Under the pieces are notes generated by a model, which did no database searches, was not told the DNA's origin, and saw nothing but the letters and a program-made list of their open reading frames with translations. DNA of 64,000 nucleotides, taken from positions 2,542,001 to 2,606,000 of the forward strand of contig JAEBUN010000001.1 of NCBI GenBank assembly GCA_023014365.1, read 5' to 3'. The position numbers were made by a program, and so were the translations under genes. This stretch comes from Lepiota brunneoincarnata. Taxonomy: Eukaryota; Basidiomycota; Agaricomycetes; Agaricales; Agaricaceae. Shown here piece by piece: positions 11,502-21,703 of the stretch; position 1 is the stretch's first letter, and the number at the start of each line of letters is the position of its first letter.

Positions 11502-12662
11502 TCAACAGGTAACCACAGCTGGTCCTGGAAAGAACCATCTCCTGTCAGTCACTGGAAAATAAAATAAACAAGACAAACCTGGAGGAGTGTACGATGTGAG
11601 GCCGAAGATCGACGTGACAATACCAGGATCGGTGGCTTTGATACAATTGAGTAACACTGACCGAGAACCATGATAGAAACGTACATTTGTAGGCACCAGG
11701 GAAACTGACGGTTGGGAAAGCCGCTTGTGATCCAGACGACGTTCCCGTAACCGCGATCTGCGCACAACTCATCTAACGAAACATTGAATAAACGATAGCT
11801 CCGCAACTACATCCCGACTCACGTAGAACTGTGCCCCAGGATACGACGTAGCCGATTGTAGAGCTATTGCAACGCAGTTAAATGCCAGTCCCGATTCGAA
11901 TTAGGTCAATTCGCGAACCAATGGACTCCACACGAAGCAAATAATTTCCAGACGGGATGCATCCGGGAATCGTAAATGTTGCATTACCCTTGTTGATATA
12001 AAGGTGGTCAGAACCCCATTGGTGGGTCGTGCTATCAAGGCCGTCCTGCCAAATCTTGAACCATTCTAATCCTGCATGCCCACCAAGTCAGCCCATCTGT
12101 CGTTAGGAGAGTGTTAGCCTGAAACATACCAGTAACGCTAGACTGTGTTGCGGAAGAAACAGGTGCTCTAGCCAATGTTTTTAGATACCGCATATTAAGT
12201 ATTGTCAAACCCCGTACTCACAAATAAGCAATGACTGGTCCTTTGTTAGTAGGATCCAAAGGGTCAGCAGGATCGGCCCCAACGTATCCAGCAGGGGTGT
12301 GATGGAACTGCGCCGTAACCTTTGCACCAGCGGGCACAGTGATCACCTGCTGTGACACAGGTTGGATAATATTGGTATTGCAGATGATGTCCGGTGAATT
12401 AAGGTCCACAACAGGCTGAACGAAGAAATCATCACATCAGTTTTATTCGCTCGCAAACCACATATGAACTCACCGCGTTGGTAGATGGGACCCGTACGCC
12501 CACACCGTGTCCTTGGTCAACACCATTGACAGACAACGCCTGAGTAACGCTCAGAAGATGAACCAGGTGGAGAGGGGTATTCGTACGCACAGAGAAAACG
12601 GTACGAGCAGAAGCGCTACTCGTAAGGGCACCAAAGAACAACGTCGTTACTAGGAGTTTCAT
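11502..12662 (-). CDS. AA9-family LPMO-like protein with N-terminal arginine (Arg-AA9)
   Basis: Secreted AA9-fold protein without CBM1. Signal peptide [19 protein letters not shown] is followed by RTVFS, so the mature first residue is Arg where active AA9 enzymes need the copper-coordinating His. The rest is well conserved: [34 protein letters not shown] (second brace His kept), [70 protein letters not shown]. An extra intron falls right after RTVFS; six other intron positions match those of the canonical AA9 at 21.7 kb. Arg-AA9 proteins have been described (Lentinus similis AA9B) as lacking the histidine brace; oxidative activity is therefore not expected. Ends VVTC with stop 11502-11504. 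Confidence 0.9.
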
Positions 12663-13660
12663 GTTGTATTTCCTGAAAATAATCTTTGGGTCAATCGACC
12701 GGAGAAGAATGGCTCCATCCCAAGGTTCAACGAGAAGATTCTTATATTATGCTCCCCCGCACATTAGATCACGAAGCCTTCTCCTCGCCACAAGGCAAAA
12801 TGTTGCATCGCCAATCAAAACGGAACACCGGGTCAAACAGATAAAAATAACCCTTCATCGGAAGTAATGTAATCTTGCCTGAGTCACGCTCCAGCACGAC
12901 TTGTCTAGACTGAAATATGGGTCAAGAGAAGTGTGGAGTCGGTCGACGTGTGCCACGTAAGTTAGAAGAGCAATATACTAAGTATGCGAGGAATCAGCGA
13001 GGAAAAGTATTCACGTACCCTATGCCCGTTTGAGCCCATGATAACTGCAGAAATTTCCTGTAAAGTGCTAGCTTTCACAGGAAAGCCTTTTCTATGCAAT
13101 CAAGGACCTCGTGTTGAGTATTCTTCAGCGCCAACAGCACGGATAACGTTGTCCGTCAGAATGATGCGAAGCAGGCAACATCGGAACTTGCGGCAAGTCC
13201 TGAAAATTGAGCAGAGCTCGCAGCTTCGTTGTCCCAAGAAAAACCATACGAGTGCCGATTAGGTCTTTCTGAAACCCCGCGGTGTACACCATAATAGCAG
13301 AATATCGATCGTAACCTGAGTCGGTGCTTTACAACCCACTGCCGAATATCCTTCCCGTGCAACAGTGCGGAAGGAGAACATAACACCCGAGGCCTGAATA
13401 TCCTAGCGGCTGAACTCGCAAAGATGACCCAGAGCTATAAATAGCACATACGCTGGCAAGTCATCATAGGTCTGCACAACATCACCGTAAGGTCCTAGGA
13501 TTATCCTCGCCGACTTCAACGGTGTGCGTACCATCTGCTTCTGTGATGGATGCACTCAAAGGAACTTTGCCTCCTGCCTTTTCAGCCATATAACCCTCAA
13601 TGCACAGAGATGTTAGCGAAAGGAAGATCGCATATGATATACCCAAGAAAATTACAGTGA
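12663..13660. other. Intergenic region with possible minus-strand coding remnants
   Basis: About 1 kb between Arg-AA9 and RPT5. On the minus strand short protein-like fragments appear, e.g. from an ATG at 13534 (MVRTPLKSARIILGPYGDVV, 41 codons to a TAG) and from an ATG at 13589 (MAEKAGGKVPLSASITEADG, 35 codons). I could not join them into one convincing gene or name a family; a small or decayed gene is possible. Confidence 0.25.
12741..12760 (-). promoter_or_regulatory. TATA-like box and CreA-type site upstream of Arg-AA9
   Basis: Read on the minus strand, GCGGGG (12755-12760, fits the SYGGRG consensus of the carbon-catabolite repressor CreA/Mig) is followed by AATATAAG (12741-12748), about 80 bp before the ATG at 12662. 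Positioning suits a regulated secreted-enzyme promoter. Consensus matches of this size also occur by chance. Confidence 0.4.
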
Positions 13661-15294
13661 TTACGCAAAATACATGAGGTCGTTTTTCTTTTTACTTTGT
13701 ACTGTATGGAAACCGTCAGGCCAAATTCCGCGGGTAAAAATATAATCAACATACCCTCCGCAATCCCACTCAAGAAATGCTCATGTGACAACTTGCTTGC
13801 GCCTTCACGAAGTGCGATCATACCAGCCTCGACACAAACAGCCTTCAGTTGAGCGCCATTAAACTCGTCCGTGCTCCGCGCCAGTTCCTCATAGTTTACA
13901 TCGGGAGAACATGTCATCTTCCGGGAATGAATTTCGAGGATACGGGCACGGGCGATTTCGTTGGGGAGAGGGAACTCGATCTTTCGGTCAAGACGACCGG
14001 AACGAAGCATTGCAGGGTCTAGAATATCAATTCGGTTGGTTGCGGCGATGACCTAAATTGTAAGGTGTGGTGAGCATATGTTTAAACGGGGGGGCTAACT
14101 AGATCATACTTTGATTCTCTCATCACTTCCAAAACCATCGAGTTGATTTAGAAGTTCCAGCATGGTACGTTGAACCTCACGATCACCACTCTTCTCCGAA
14201 TCGAACCGCTTGGTGCCAATGGCGTCCAACTCGTCGATGAAAATGATTGATGGAGCCTTCTCCTTGGCAAGAGCAAAGGCGTCTCGGACTAGTTTTGCAC
14301 CGTCGCCGATGAACATCTGAACGAGCGAGGGACCGGCCAGTTTGAGATAACAGGCCTTCGTGGAGGCAGCGCAGGCTCGGGCGAGTAGGGTCTTACCAGT
14401 CCCTGGAAAGATTTTAGTAACCATCATATGCTTGGAAAGTGCCATGGCTTGCCCGGTGGTCCATACATCAAGCAACCTTTCGGTGGCTTAATCCCCAACG
14501 TCTTGAACCGATCCGCCTGCTCCATGGGCAACACAATAGCCTCAACCAACTCCTCGATCTGTTTTTCAAGCCCACCAATATCTGTATATTGTTCCGTTGG
14601 CCTCTCATCCACTTCCATGGCCTTCACTCGTGAATCAAATTCGGCGGGAAGCGTGTCAAGAACCAGGTACGAATCCTTGTTAACTCCAACAAGGTCACCC
14701 GGCTTTAGCTCATCAGGGGGAACAAGGCCAATCATTGGAAGGAAAACAGTCTGCCGTGTTGATGTTTTGACAACGGCACATTTTCCTTTCCGCATGGAAT
14801 CGAGATCCCGGTTGGCACCATCTTCCTCGACTTCGGGATCCATGTCTAGTATCTTCAAAGCATTCATGAGAGTACGTCAACGAAAAAGAAACGGCATACA
14901 TACTTCTATGATATTTCCAACAAGGTACGGTAGAACCTTATTCTGCTTGATCTTCTCTCCGTTATCACGAATCTTCTCCTTCATTACACTCTGCTCGTGT
15001 TGTAACCGGAGAGTTTCCGACCTCATTACCTAGGGCCAATCAATCCGCAGAACAACGTAGAAAACTTGAGCTGTTTACCTTAATGTCATTCTCGATGAGC
15101 CGTATCCGTGTGAGGACCTCATCCGTACTTAGTGATAGGATATCCTCCGGAATATCATCCCAATTTTCCTGAGGAGGTGCGTCCGGGGTTGTGTCCATCG
15201 AGGCATTGTCGGCCGCTGGTGGTGCAGAGGGTGGCTGGTTTCCTTCAGGTTTCTTTTCGTTGTTCGACGACGAGGGGGGCTGGGCGGAGGACAT
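13661..15294 (-). CDS. RPT5: 26S proteasome regulatory ATPase Rpt5 (PSMC3)
   Basis: One of six AAA+ ATPases in the base of the 19S regulatory particle, which unfolds substrates for the 20S core. Seen: coiled-coil N-terminus ([28 protein letters not shown]), OB domain ([20 protein letters not shown]), Walker [17 protein letters not shown], Walker [16 protein letters not shown], second region of homology [18 protein letters not shown], and the C-terminal LMYFA. The last three residues (YFA) form the HbYX motif that docks into the 20S alpha ring. The intron at 14403-14452 is GC-AG and splits the Walker A codons. The ATG at 15294 is preferred; an in-frame ATG lies at 15312. No frame breaks seen. 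Confidence 0.96.
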
Positions 15295-15415
15295 TATTGA
15301 AGGCAGATGCAAACATAACGCGTTCAGGGGGGCGACGACACGCGTCCTCAGAAGCTGTTGCCAAATAAGAGCAAAGAGATTACCTTGTCCACACTATCCA
15401 GACTGAACAAGACTT
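15295..15415. promoter_or_regulatory. Divergent promoter RPT5 / EAF6 with two ACGCGT sites
   Basis: 121 bp between start codons. Two ACGCGT hexamers (15318-15323 and 15340-15345), which match the MCB/MBF core, lie 22 bp apart, start to start. No TATA box. A regulatory role is inferred from the spacing and the repeat of the site. Confidence 0.45.
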
Positions 15416-16088
15416 ATGGCAGATGCTGCCGCACCCGCAGCTGAGGAACGCTCGCGTTATGAGGCTGTGAAGAAGGAACTCATAGGCGCGCTCCCAAAGA
15501 AACGTGCGATAGACAAGCAGCTGGTGTGTCATTTGAACTGCATGGCTTGCCTACCTGGCTTATTTCTATTTCAAGGCGCAAATAGAAGCACAGATACATA
15601 GCCTGGAGGCTACGTATCTGAACGAAACTGCCCAGCACAGTGGCGGAAACATAATCCATGGTTTCGAAGGCTATCTCAAAAACCAGACTGCCGGCAGACG
15701 GAAATACGAAATTAATGACCAAGACAGGGTCTTCTCGAACAGCAGTCTGACTGTTACAAAGGTACATTTCGCGTTTTTAGGGAGCTATGGCATATAAAAC
15801 TGATTTCTCACAAAGTCTCTTGAACTTATGGGTGAAGGCGAAGAATCTGCAGTCCCCACTGACGAGTATGTCAAACAACCGACGCCTGGCCTCACAACTG
15901 TTATCGTTCCTCCTGCAACTAGAAATCAAGAGTTATCTGTAGCTCAACAAAAACGCTTACCGGTCAAGGAGTACCAGCGCAAGAAGCGTGCTAGTGCAAG
16001 CATACGAAGCACGGGAGAAAGTGAAGAGGAGATTGTCAGTGCATCCCGAAGACCAACAAAGAGGGCAAGGGTGACTGACGACGAGTGA
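15416..16088 (+). CDS. EAF6: Chromatin-modification protein Eaf6 (NuA4/ING HAT subunit)
   Basis: Small histone-acetyltransferase accessory subunit. Three exons: RYEAVKKELIGALPKKRAID, then QIEAQIHSLEATYLNETAQ (coiled coil) and GNIIHGFEGYLKNQT, the family signature, then a basic low-complexity tail ending RPTKRARVTDDE and TGA at 16086-16088. The KKELxxALPKKRxxDKxLxxxE core is typical of Eaf6/MEAF6. Start ATG 15416 gives MADAAAPAAEERSRYEAV. Convergent with RRP40 with a 90 bp spacer. Confidence 0.92.
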
Positions 16089-16178
16089 TGTGTGCATATG
16101 TTTCTCACTTATAATCGAGATAATGGTCACTGCCCTAGGAACTCATGCTATGTAAAATACCATGTACCACGACCGATA

Positions 16179-17025
16179 TTATATATCTAATGAACTCAAG
16201 AGGGTTTGGACACCCTTCAAATCCTTTCCTCCTCCGTCGGGATCAACTGCCTCGATACAACGAGCGATTGCAATTATCTGCCCCGGGCTCTTGGCATTTA
16301 CCCAGACCCGTCCGTTCATACCAACAGCGGCTTCAAGAGGAAACCTTCCCCCTAATAATGGAAGAAGGTAATGTTTTGGGTCAAGAAGGCTAGGAGAAAT
16401 TTTCAGAGGGATGAAGAGGAGGACTGGATCAAGCTCACTCTCGACACATTTTCAGACTGCATTTCACCACAAAACCGCCTTTAAGTTCTCCGAATCCTTC
16501 TGCTTTGCGTGTTTGTGCATCAAAACACTCCAGCTCAGGTTCCATATCCTTGTGAGCCAACGAAACTCGGGTGTATACCAAGCATCCAACCTGAGCTACT
16601 TATTACTAGTCCCTGAGCACAGAATCGGTGCACCCTACCTTGAGGTTTGGTCTATTTCGCTTTGTCGCACCTTCAAAAGCTAGTGCGTCCAGCGAGGCCG
16701 AGTGTGCTGCCCCGATATCCACCCGATAGCCTTCACCCAACCGCTGGGTGATAACCCCAATCACAGATTCCTGAGGAGCAGGAACATACTATATGACCTT
16801 TCAGAGGATATTCACGAAGGAAAAGGAAAGGATCCCACGAACGCGCCTTGAGTTACTTTCTATCCACCACTTGCTCCCGTTAGCAGAATGATTAAGATTT
16901 CCTGCCCGGGTCGATATTATCGTTGGTTCCGGCGTCCGACTTGAAGAAATCTGCAGCAACCCTGGTCCAAGCTTGAGATTTACATGCTGAGCGTCGACTT
17001 TTTCACCCGGCAAGATGGTGGTCAT
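16179..17025 (-). CDS. RRP40: RNA exosome cap subunit Rrp40 (EXOSC3)
   Basis: S1/KH cap subunit of the nuclear and cytoplasmic RNA exosome. Exon 1: MTTILPGEKV, LKLGPGLLQ, STRAGNLNH, KWWIESNSRR; after a short intron YVPAPQESVIGVITQRLGEG and YRVDIG; then the diagnostic AFEGATKRNRPNLK; next exon VGCLVYTRVSLAHKDMEPEL, CFDAQTRKAEGFGELKGGF and VVKCSLKMCR; last exon with VGMNGRVWVNAKSPGQIIAI and the end LLSSLDI, TAA at 16179-16181. I chose the ATG at 17025 because the family begins close to the LPG motif; an upstream in-frame ATG at 17082 would overlap the VPS37 start codon. Complete and unbroken. Confidence 0.94.
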
Positions 17026-17080
17026 GGTTGTTCTAAATTTGGTGTTGGAGAGTCGTCCCAACTTGTCCTCTCCCGTCAAC
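17026..17080. promoter_or_regulatory. 55-bp divergent start region RRP40 / VPS37
   Basis: The inferred start codons lie 55 bp apart. With the upstream RRP40 ATG (17082) they would overlap within the palindrome CATG at 17080-17083. Each gene's promoter must therefore extend into the other's transcribed region. Confidence 0.5.
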
Positions 17081-17792
17081 ATGGCCACCCCTCTGCTGGC
17101 TGATTTCCCAGAGCTTGCTCAACTCTCGTAAATCAATCACCAGAAATTACAGGGGCTATCCAAATTAACAAGCTGTCTCTCAGGCGCGAAGATCTTGAAG
17201 ATCTCCTTACGGATCCAGTCTATTTCCAAGCAATCTTCCACTCACTCGACCGAGTCAAGGCTCTCTATACCTCTCAAGCAGAACTGGGCCTCGCAAATGA
17301 AACTATCGCCAGTAAGTCCTCCTTGGCTCATTCTGCAAGGACTCCGACCAATTGACGCCACCATCATCCAGAGAACAACCTCGCTCTCCAAGAACATCTG
17401 TACAACCTGCGTTCAGAGACCAAGGACGCCTTCGATGAAGCCAAAAGACTGGAAGCAAGATGGAAAGAGCTGGAAAAGGAGCAGCGGGATCTCTACTCGG
17501 TTAGGACCTACTCTTTGGCCATCACTACCTACTCGCTCATGATCATCAGCGATACACCCCGCAATTTCTCCTCATGCGTTTGAGGCATAGTATTACAGCA
17601 CAAGACGACGCGTCAGAAGCTCTGGTATCGGCTTTCGTCCAACAGCCAAATTCAGGAACGGGAACCCCCAGCGCGAGCGTGGAGATAGATGACTTCGTCA
17701 AAGAATTCAAGGAGCTTCGGAAGGTTTACCACAAGCGTGTTATGTGGGCGGAGAAGTGGGGAAAGGGGGACGTGATGTGGAGAGAAGATTGA
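17081..17792 (+). CDS. VPS37: ESCRT-I subunit Vps37 (Mod(r) domain)
   Basis: ESCRT-I component for sorting ubiquitinated cargo into multivesicular bodies. Exons: MATPLLADFPELAQLS, then REDLEDLLTDPVYFQAIFHS (the Mod(r) opening motif), LANETIAKNNLALQEHLYNL, AKRLEARWKELEKEQRDLY, then RYTPQFLLMRLRHS and the C-terminal DFVKEFKELRKVYHKR. The long alpha-helical hairpin with LE/KE heptads is typical. Three introns, all GT-AG, around 50 bp. Stop TGA 17790-17792. About 190 residues, short for some homologues but complete over the domain. Confidence 0.9.
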
Positions 17793-17897
17793 TTCTCTCA
17801 CAAACCCTGCTGGCTTTCATGTGATACCGGTGGCTTTTCTCCATAGAACGGATCGTTTTGTGCGCCGGTGCCACGAAGACACTCCCACACAGGCCCA

Positions 17898-18744
17898 CTA
17901 CCTCGGATGCAGTATCACTTCGCATGCGTCTCTGGAAAAACGCATTCTGCCTGCGAGCCAAAGGATTTCAGTGCATCTTTCATCTGAGCCAAGGGGGGAA
18001 CGATGTCTTCGCTGACGGGCATTTGGGCCACTCACCTAATCAAGAATGCGAAACGGGTTCCCTTTGGCGGCTTTGGGAGGCGGTCAAACGGTTGGTAGTC
18101 GGATGTAATCCCGAGGCCAAAGGAATCCTCGGAGAGACTACGGTATATCTAGGTATCACGTTGTTTTGTGCTACTGATCCTATGCACATCACTAGGATAC
18201 CCACACATAAATTGCCTCACTCTCTTTCCGAGTTTTATGCGCATTTCTAACGTGAATGTTCCCTCCTACCCCGTTTACCCGATCCCCACTATACTTCACA
18301 TAAAATTTGACAATTCCCGACATTGGTACGAAGGCTGATGCTAACTCACTGGGCGATGAAACATTGAGATGTCAGCTGTAAACACGATGCGGCTTACTGA
18401 CGGAAATCTTTGAGCAAAATCACAGCCTTCCAGTGACACGAACGCCGCCTCTTGGTTAACCTCAGTGACCGTTCTCTTCCACGCGGTGTCCGCCCTGTGC
18501 ATCAGGGGCCTTTGACCAATGGCACGGCGCGGGACCATAACAACAGAAGCATCAACCACAACTCTGTAGCAGTAGAATTGGCCAGTAGCACCAATGCTCC
18601 TCCCAGACTGCCAAAGACCAACAACCCTGCTGGTGGGCCCACACCATACCAACTCATCACATAAGAAACCTGTTCTGAGCTGCAAGACCTTTTATTGGGC
18701 GGTGACGGTCTGTACTGGCCAAGCACCAAGTCTTGTGGTAGCAT
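17898..18744 (-). CDS. Uncharacterised small membrane protein, spliced, possibly broken
   Basis: Not recognised. From an ATG at 18744 (MLPQDLVLGQYRPS) or 18648 (MSWYGVGPPAG) the frame has two hydrophobic stretches (GLLVFGSLGGALVLLANSTA; LWLMLLLLWSRAVPLV). It is followed, in another frame, by RADTAWKRTVTEVNQEAAF and VSLEGCDFAQRFP, then after intron-like sequence IYRSLSEDSFGLGI, DRLPKPPKGTRFAFLIR and, past a short GTGAGT intron, a last exon ending CEVILHPR, TAG at 17898-17900. Protein-like codon use and good splice sites support a gene; the frame change near 18580 means either a missed intron or an indel. Confidence 0.4.
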
Positions 18745-19624
18745 AAAAGCAGCTAAACACTTTCCAATTCGATGATTACTGATTTGAAATTATTCAGGGA
18801 CCGCAACATCAGGTTATCAGGCTACTGATTTTCAGTATCCCTAATTATATTAAACCTGGATAGTGCCTGTTCTGACGTGAGCCTTCGCCTTTCGTGGCGC
18901 TTTATCTGCACCCACTGCTCAACTTTGCGTGAACGTTTCGCCTAAAATGTAACTCCGACCCCTTGTTACTGGACCTGCAAGGTAAAATTACTGATACTCA
19001 GACAGCGGCCGGTTGGACTCCTCGCTAGGCCCGGAACAGGGAAGCATCGGGTGAGCTCACCGCCTCGCTTAGTAAGGATGTGCCTCAATGTCGGTTCTAG
19101 CTACACCAGACTAACGGAGTGGACTTGCGTCAGTAGTCAGTACGTATGTCATTTCCACACCACAGGCCAGCTCCTTTGAAGTATCTATCTCGCAAGTTTT
19201 CCTGGCTACTGGCAACGCATCATACGTTGGCATCTGATCCATTAGAAGCCACCACCGACGGCAGCCTGGCTAATTGGCCGGGTACACGTATGCGGGGAAA
19301 ATGCACTTCTACGAGGCGTCAAGCCACGGAAGTGAGGATCCTGGCCGGGGGAACCGAGGCTCACCTCTCTATCTGACTAGTGCCTCTGCATTCAATGACA
19401 AACCGAGGACGAGTTTGTCTGAAAATTTAATTAACCTCTATAATCCAGCCATCCCCGTGCGCATGACTGACGGCTGCCAAAGGCCTATCGACGTCACTGA
19501 GGAAGCACGACCAGCGCATCAGATGTGGTTACCATCCCTATCGTTTTGATGTTGTATACATATATGCACCACGGGTTTGATCCGAAGCAACCTCATCCCC
19601 GTCCGACCAACCGCATTGTCGACC
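18745..19624. other. Intergenic region
   Basis: 880 bp upstream of the F-box gene on the plus strand. Short open frames only, none with recognisable sequence; probably promoter and leader sequence. Confidence 0.35.
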
Positions 19625-21256
19625 ATGCAAACGAACTTCAAACTCAACCACGATGTACTTGTAGAAATATATGGTTACCTGTCCGCCTTGGACATCCTCA
19701 GATGCAGGAGGGTATTGCAAGCTTTGATAGCCCAGTATGATTCGCGGCCTGACCCTTGGTGACTCGTAGGTCTGCCGTCAAATGAACGCGGTCTCAAAAG
19801 AGCGCTCCGTCTGGATGACTATCCATAGGAGGTTTACTCTCCCTCTGCTAAATATGGACTTGGTTCCCCTGTCAGGGAAAGAAATCGAGAGTGTCGTTAC
19901 GCGCGCAGAAACTCTCAATCGAAAATGGACAGCGCCACGTCCCCCAGACCCAAAACTCCGTCGCTTGAACCTGCAAGGCATTGGGCCTAATTTGGACGAA
20001 GGTATTCTCGCTGGGATGTGGGGGCGATATGCTGTCTTTCTCCGGCTTGCTGCAGGTGGTTCGCGGTCTCCCAACAGCTTTGGTTGGTACAGGATTGACC
20101 AAGGGGGAGGAGGGGTATCCCGCAACCCGGTGTTTAAATATGACTTCTTCTGTCCAGCGGCACAGGGGACTCCTTCAAAGGGAGACTTTTCGTACTACAT
20201 GGATACCGACGCGGGTATTCTGTATATTGTAACTATTATCCTGAAGGTTAGGCCACACCAACTGTGAGTGTTCTCTGGTAAACTAGGCCTCATGGATTTT
20301 TGACTAGACTCGAAGCCAGATCGCGAGCATTAAATCAGGGAAATTCGAAGGTAAAAGTTCAAACCATACAAATAGCCCTATGGAACACAAAGCCTCCCAC
20401 GATGGAAATTATCAATGGCTATCTCATCCGCCGCCCACAAACCTGGAGCCCACAGCAAACAGTCGAACTCATTCACTTTCAGACAGAAAGGCATGTGTGC
20501 CTATCAATCCACGTAGCGTATTTGTAATTTCCCATATTCTTGGTGGTTTGACCACTACCCATTTCAGAGTGAATTGAGCACTCTATTTAGTAATCTCCTC
20601 CAAGCTGCGAGCGCTTCTTCACGTCTATACACTTCATACAAGTTCTAGATGGAGAACAAGTCGAAGTCTTCGAGCTTCCCAACATGCCCAGTGTCGTCCC
20701 AGGAACAACGCCACCCATCGTCGAACTGCGGCCAGTATATTCGGGTGCCTTGCCTCGGTATCTCACCGACATCCATATTCTACCTTCATCATCATCCTCT
20801 TTCATCATCGTCGGAAGGGGAGACTCTATAGACGCCAGGCGTGCGGCAGCAACAACAGTTATGCTTATGTCACTGGACATAAACCAGCGGACGATCAATG
20901 TGTCATCCCACCACACCACGACAGCCGGAGTAATCTCACAATATGACCGTTGCCTCGTTTTAGCATATTGCCAGACGACCCATTGTGCAGCAGGGATTAT
21001 TGTCTCGGAATTGACGGGATCGAACTCTGACGGGCTCTCCCAGGAAGAAGAGGCATACCAGAAAGTCCAGTATGTGCAGGTGGCGTTGGGAGATGAACCA
21101 AAGATGTCCGTGAATGACTTGGCTAAAATAGCTAATGGGCTGGGAGGTTTCCAGTCAGTTGATATATACACTGGGCGACTGCTCTTCAGGCTTCAGCCTA
21201 ACACTATCGCGGGGTTCTTGGCGCAAGCCCCTATCAGTGTATTGGAATACCTTTAA
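19625..21256 (+). CDS. F-box protein with lineage-specific C-terminal region
   Basis: N-terminal F-box: FKLNHDVLVEIYGYLSALDI, LRCRR, then after an intron VCRQMNAVSKERSVWMTIHR. F-box proteins recruit substrates to SCF ubiquitin ligases through Skp1. The C-terminal ~400 residues (e.g. FSYYMDTDAGILYIVTI, IQIALWNTKPPTMEII, and the last exon with NMPSVVPGTTPPIVELRPVY and ADIxxLPSSSSS-like strands) resemble the beta-rich, WD40-like tails of agaricomycete F-box proteins. Three or four exons; the exon around 20020-20120 has uncertain boundaries. Start at 19625 because it begins directly at the F-box; an in-frame ATG at 19577 exists. Stop at 21254-21256. Confidence 0.72.
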
Positions 21257-21703
21257 TAGAACAAGATGGACTTTGGCTGTTTGGTGAATAGAGCCTTGTT
21301 TTGCAATATCAAAACTTATTAGGCTCTCGGTTACAATCAATCTTCGGCTCCTCCGCTTAAGTTTGACATCACTTCAAACACCCTCAGCTTCTCCGCCTCG
21401 GAACGATCGCGGAAAATTTTGAACAGGTCTACCCCGCACCGACCCCATGTCCTTTTCCCCGAATTTCAAGCGCAATAGTTGGATGCCGCGTTCGGACCAA
21501 CATTTGCACCCCTGAGCCAACTTCTCAAATGCCGGGGGAGCTCACACACCTTTTGTAGTCGTCTGCGCTCTGGTGACGAACATGGGAGGAATATGCTGGT
21601 CAATATGGCAAGTCGCTACCGAGGATGAAGCGGCCTCACGAAAGCGCGGTTATATAGCCCCCCTCCCTCCCTCGCGAGCTTGTGTCCTCAGACGAACTGT
21701 AAA
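21257..21703 (+). promoter_or_regulatory. Promoter of AA9-CBM1 gene
   Basis: 447 bp. A TATA box, TTATATAG (21650-21657), lies 47 bp before the ATG and a pyrimidine tract follows it, a classic layout for a highly expressed secreted-enzyme gene. A CCGGGG (21532-21537) fits the CreA SYGGRG consensus. A CCAA motif is at 21497. Confidence 0.5.

Noticed and set aside
17026..17082. RRP40 start at the ATG overlapping VPS37
   Set aside because: In frame and open, but homologues begin just before the LPG motif, so 17025 is the more likely start; kept only as an alternative.
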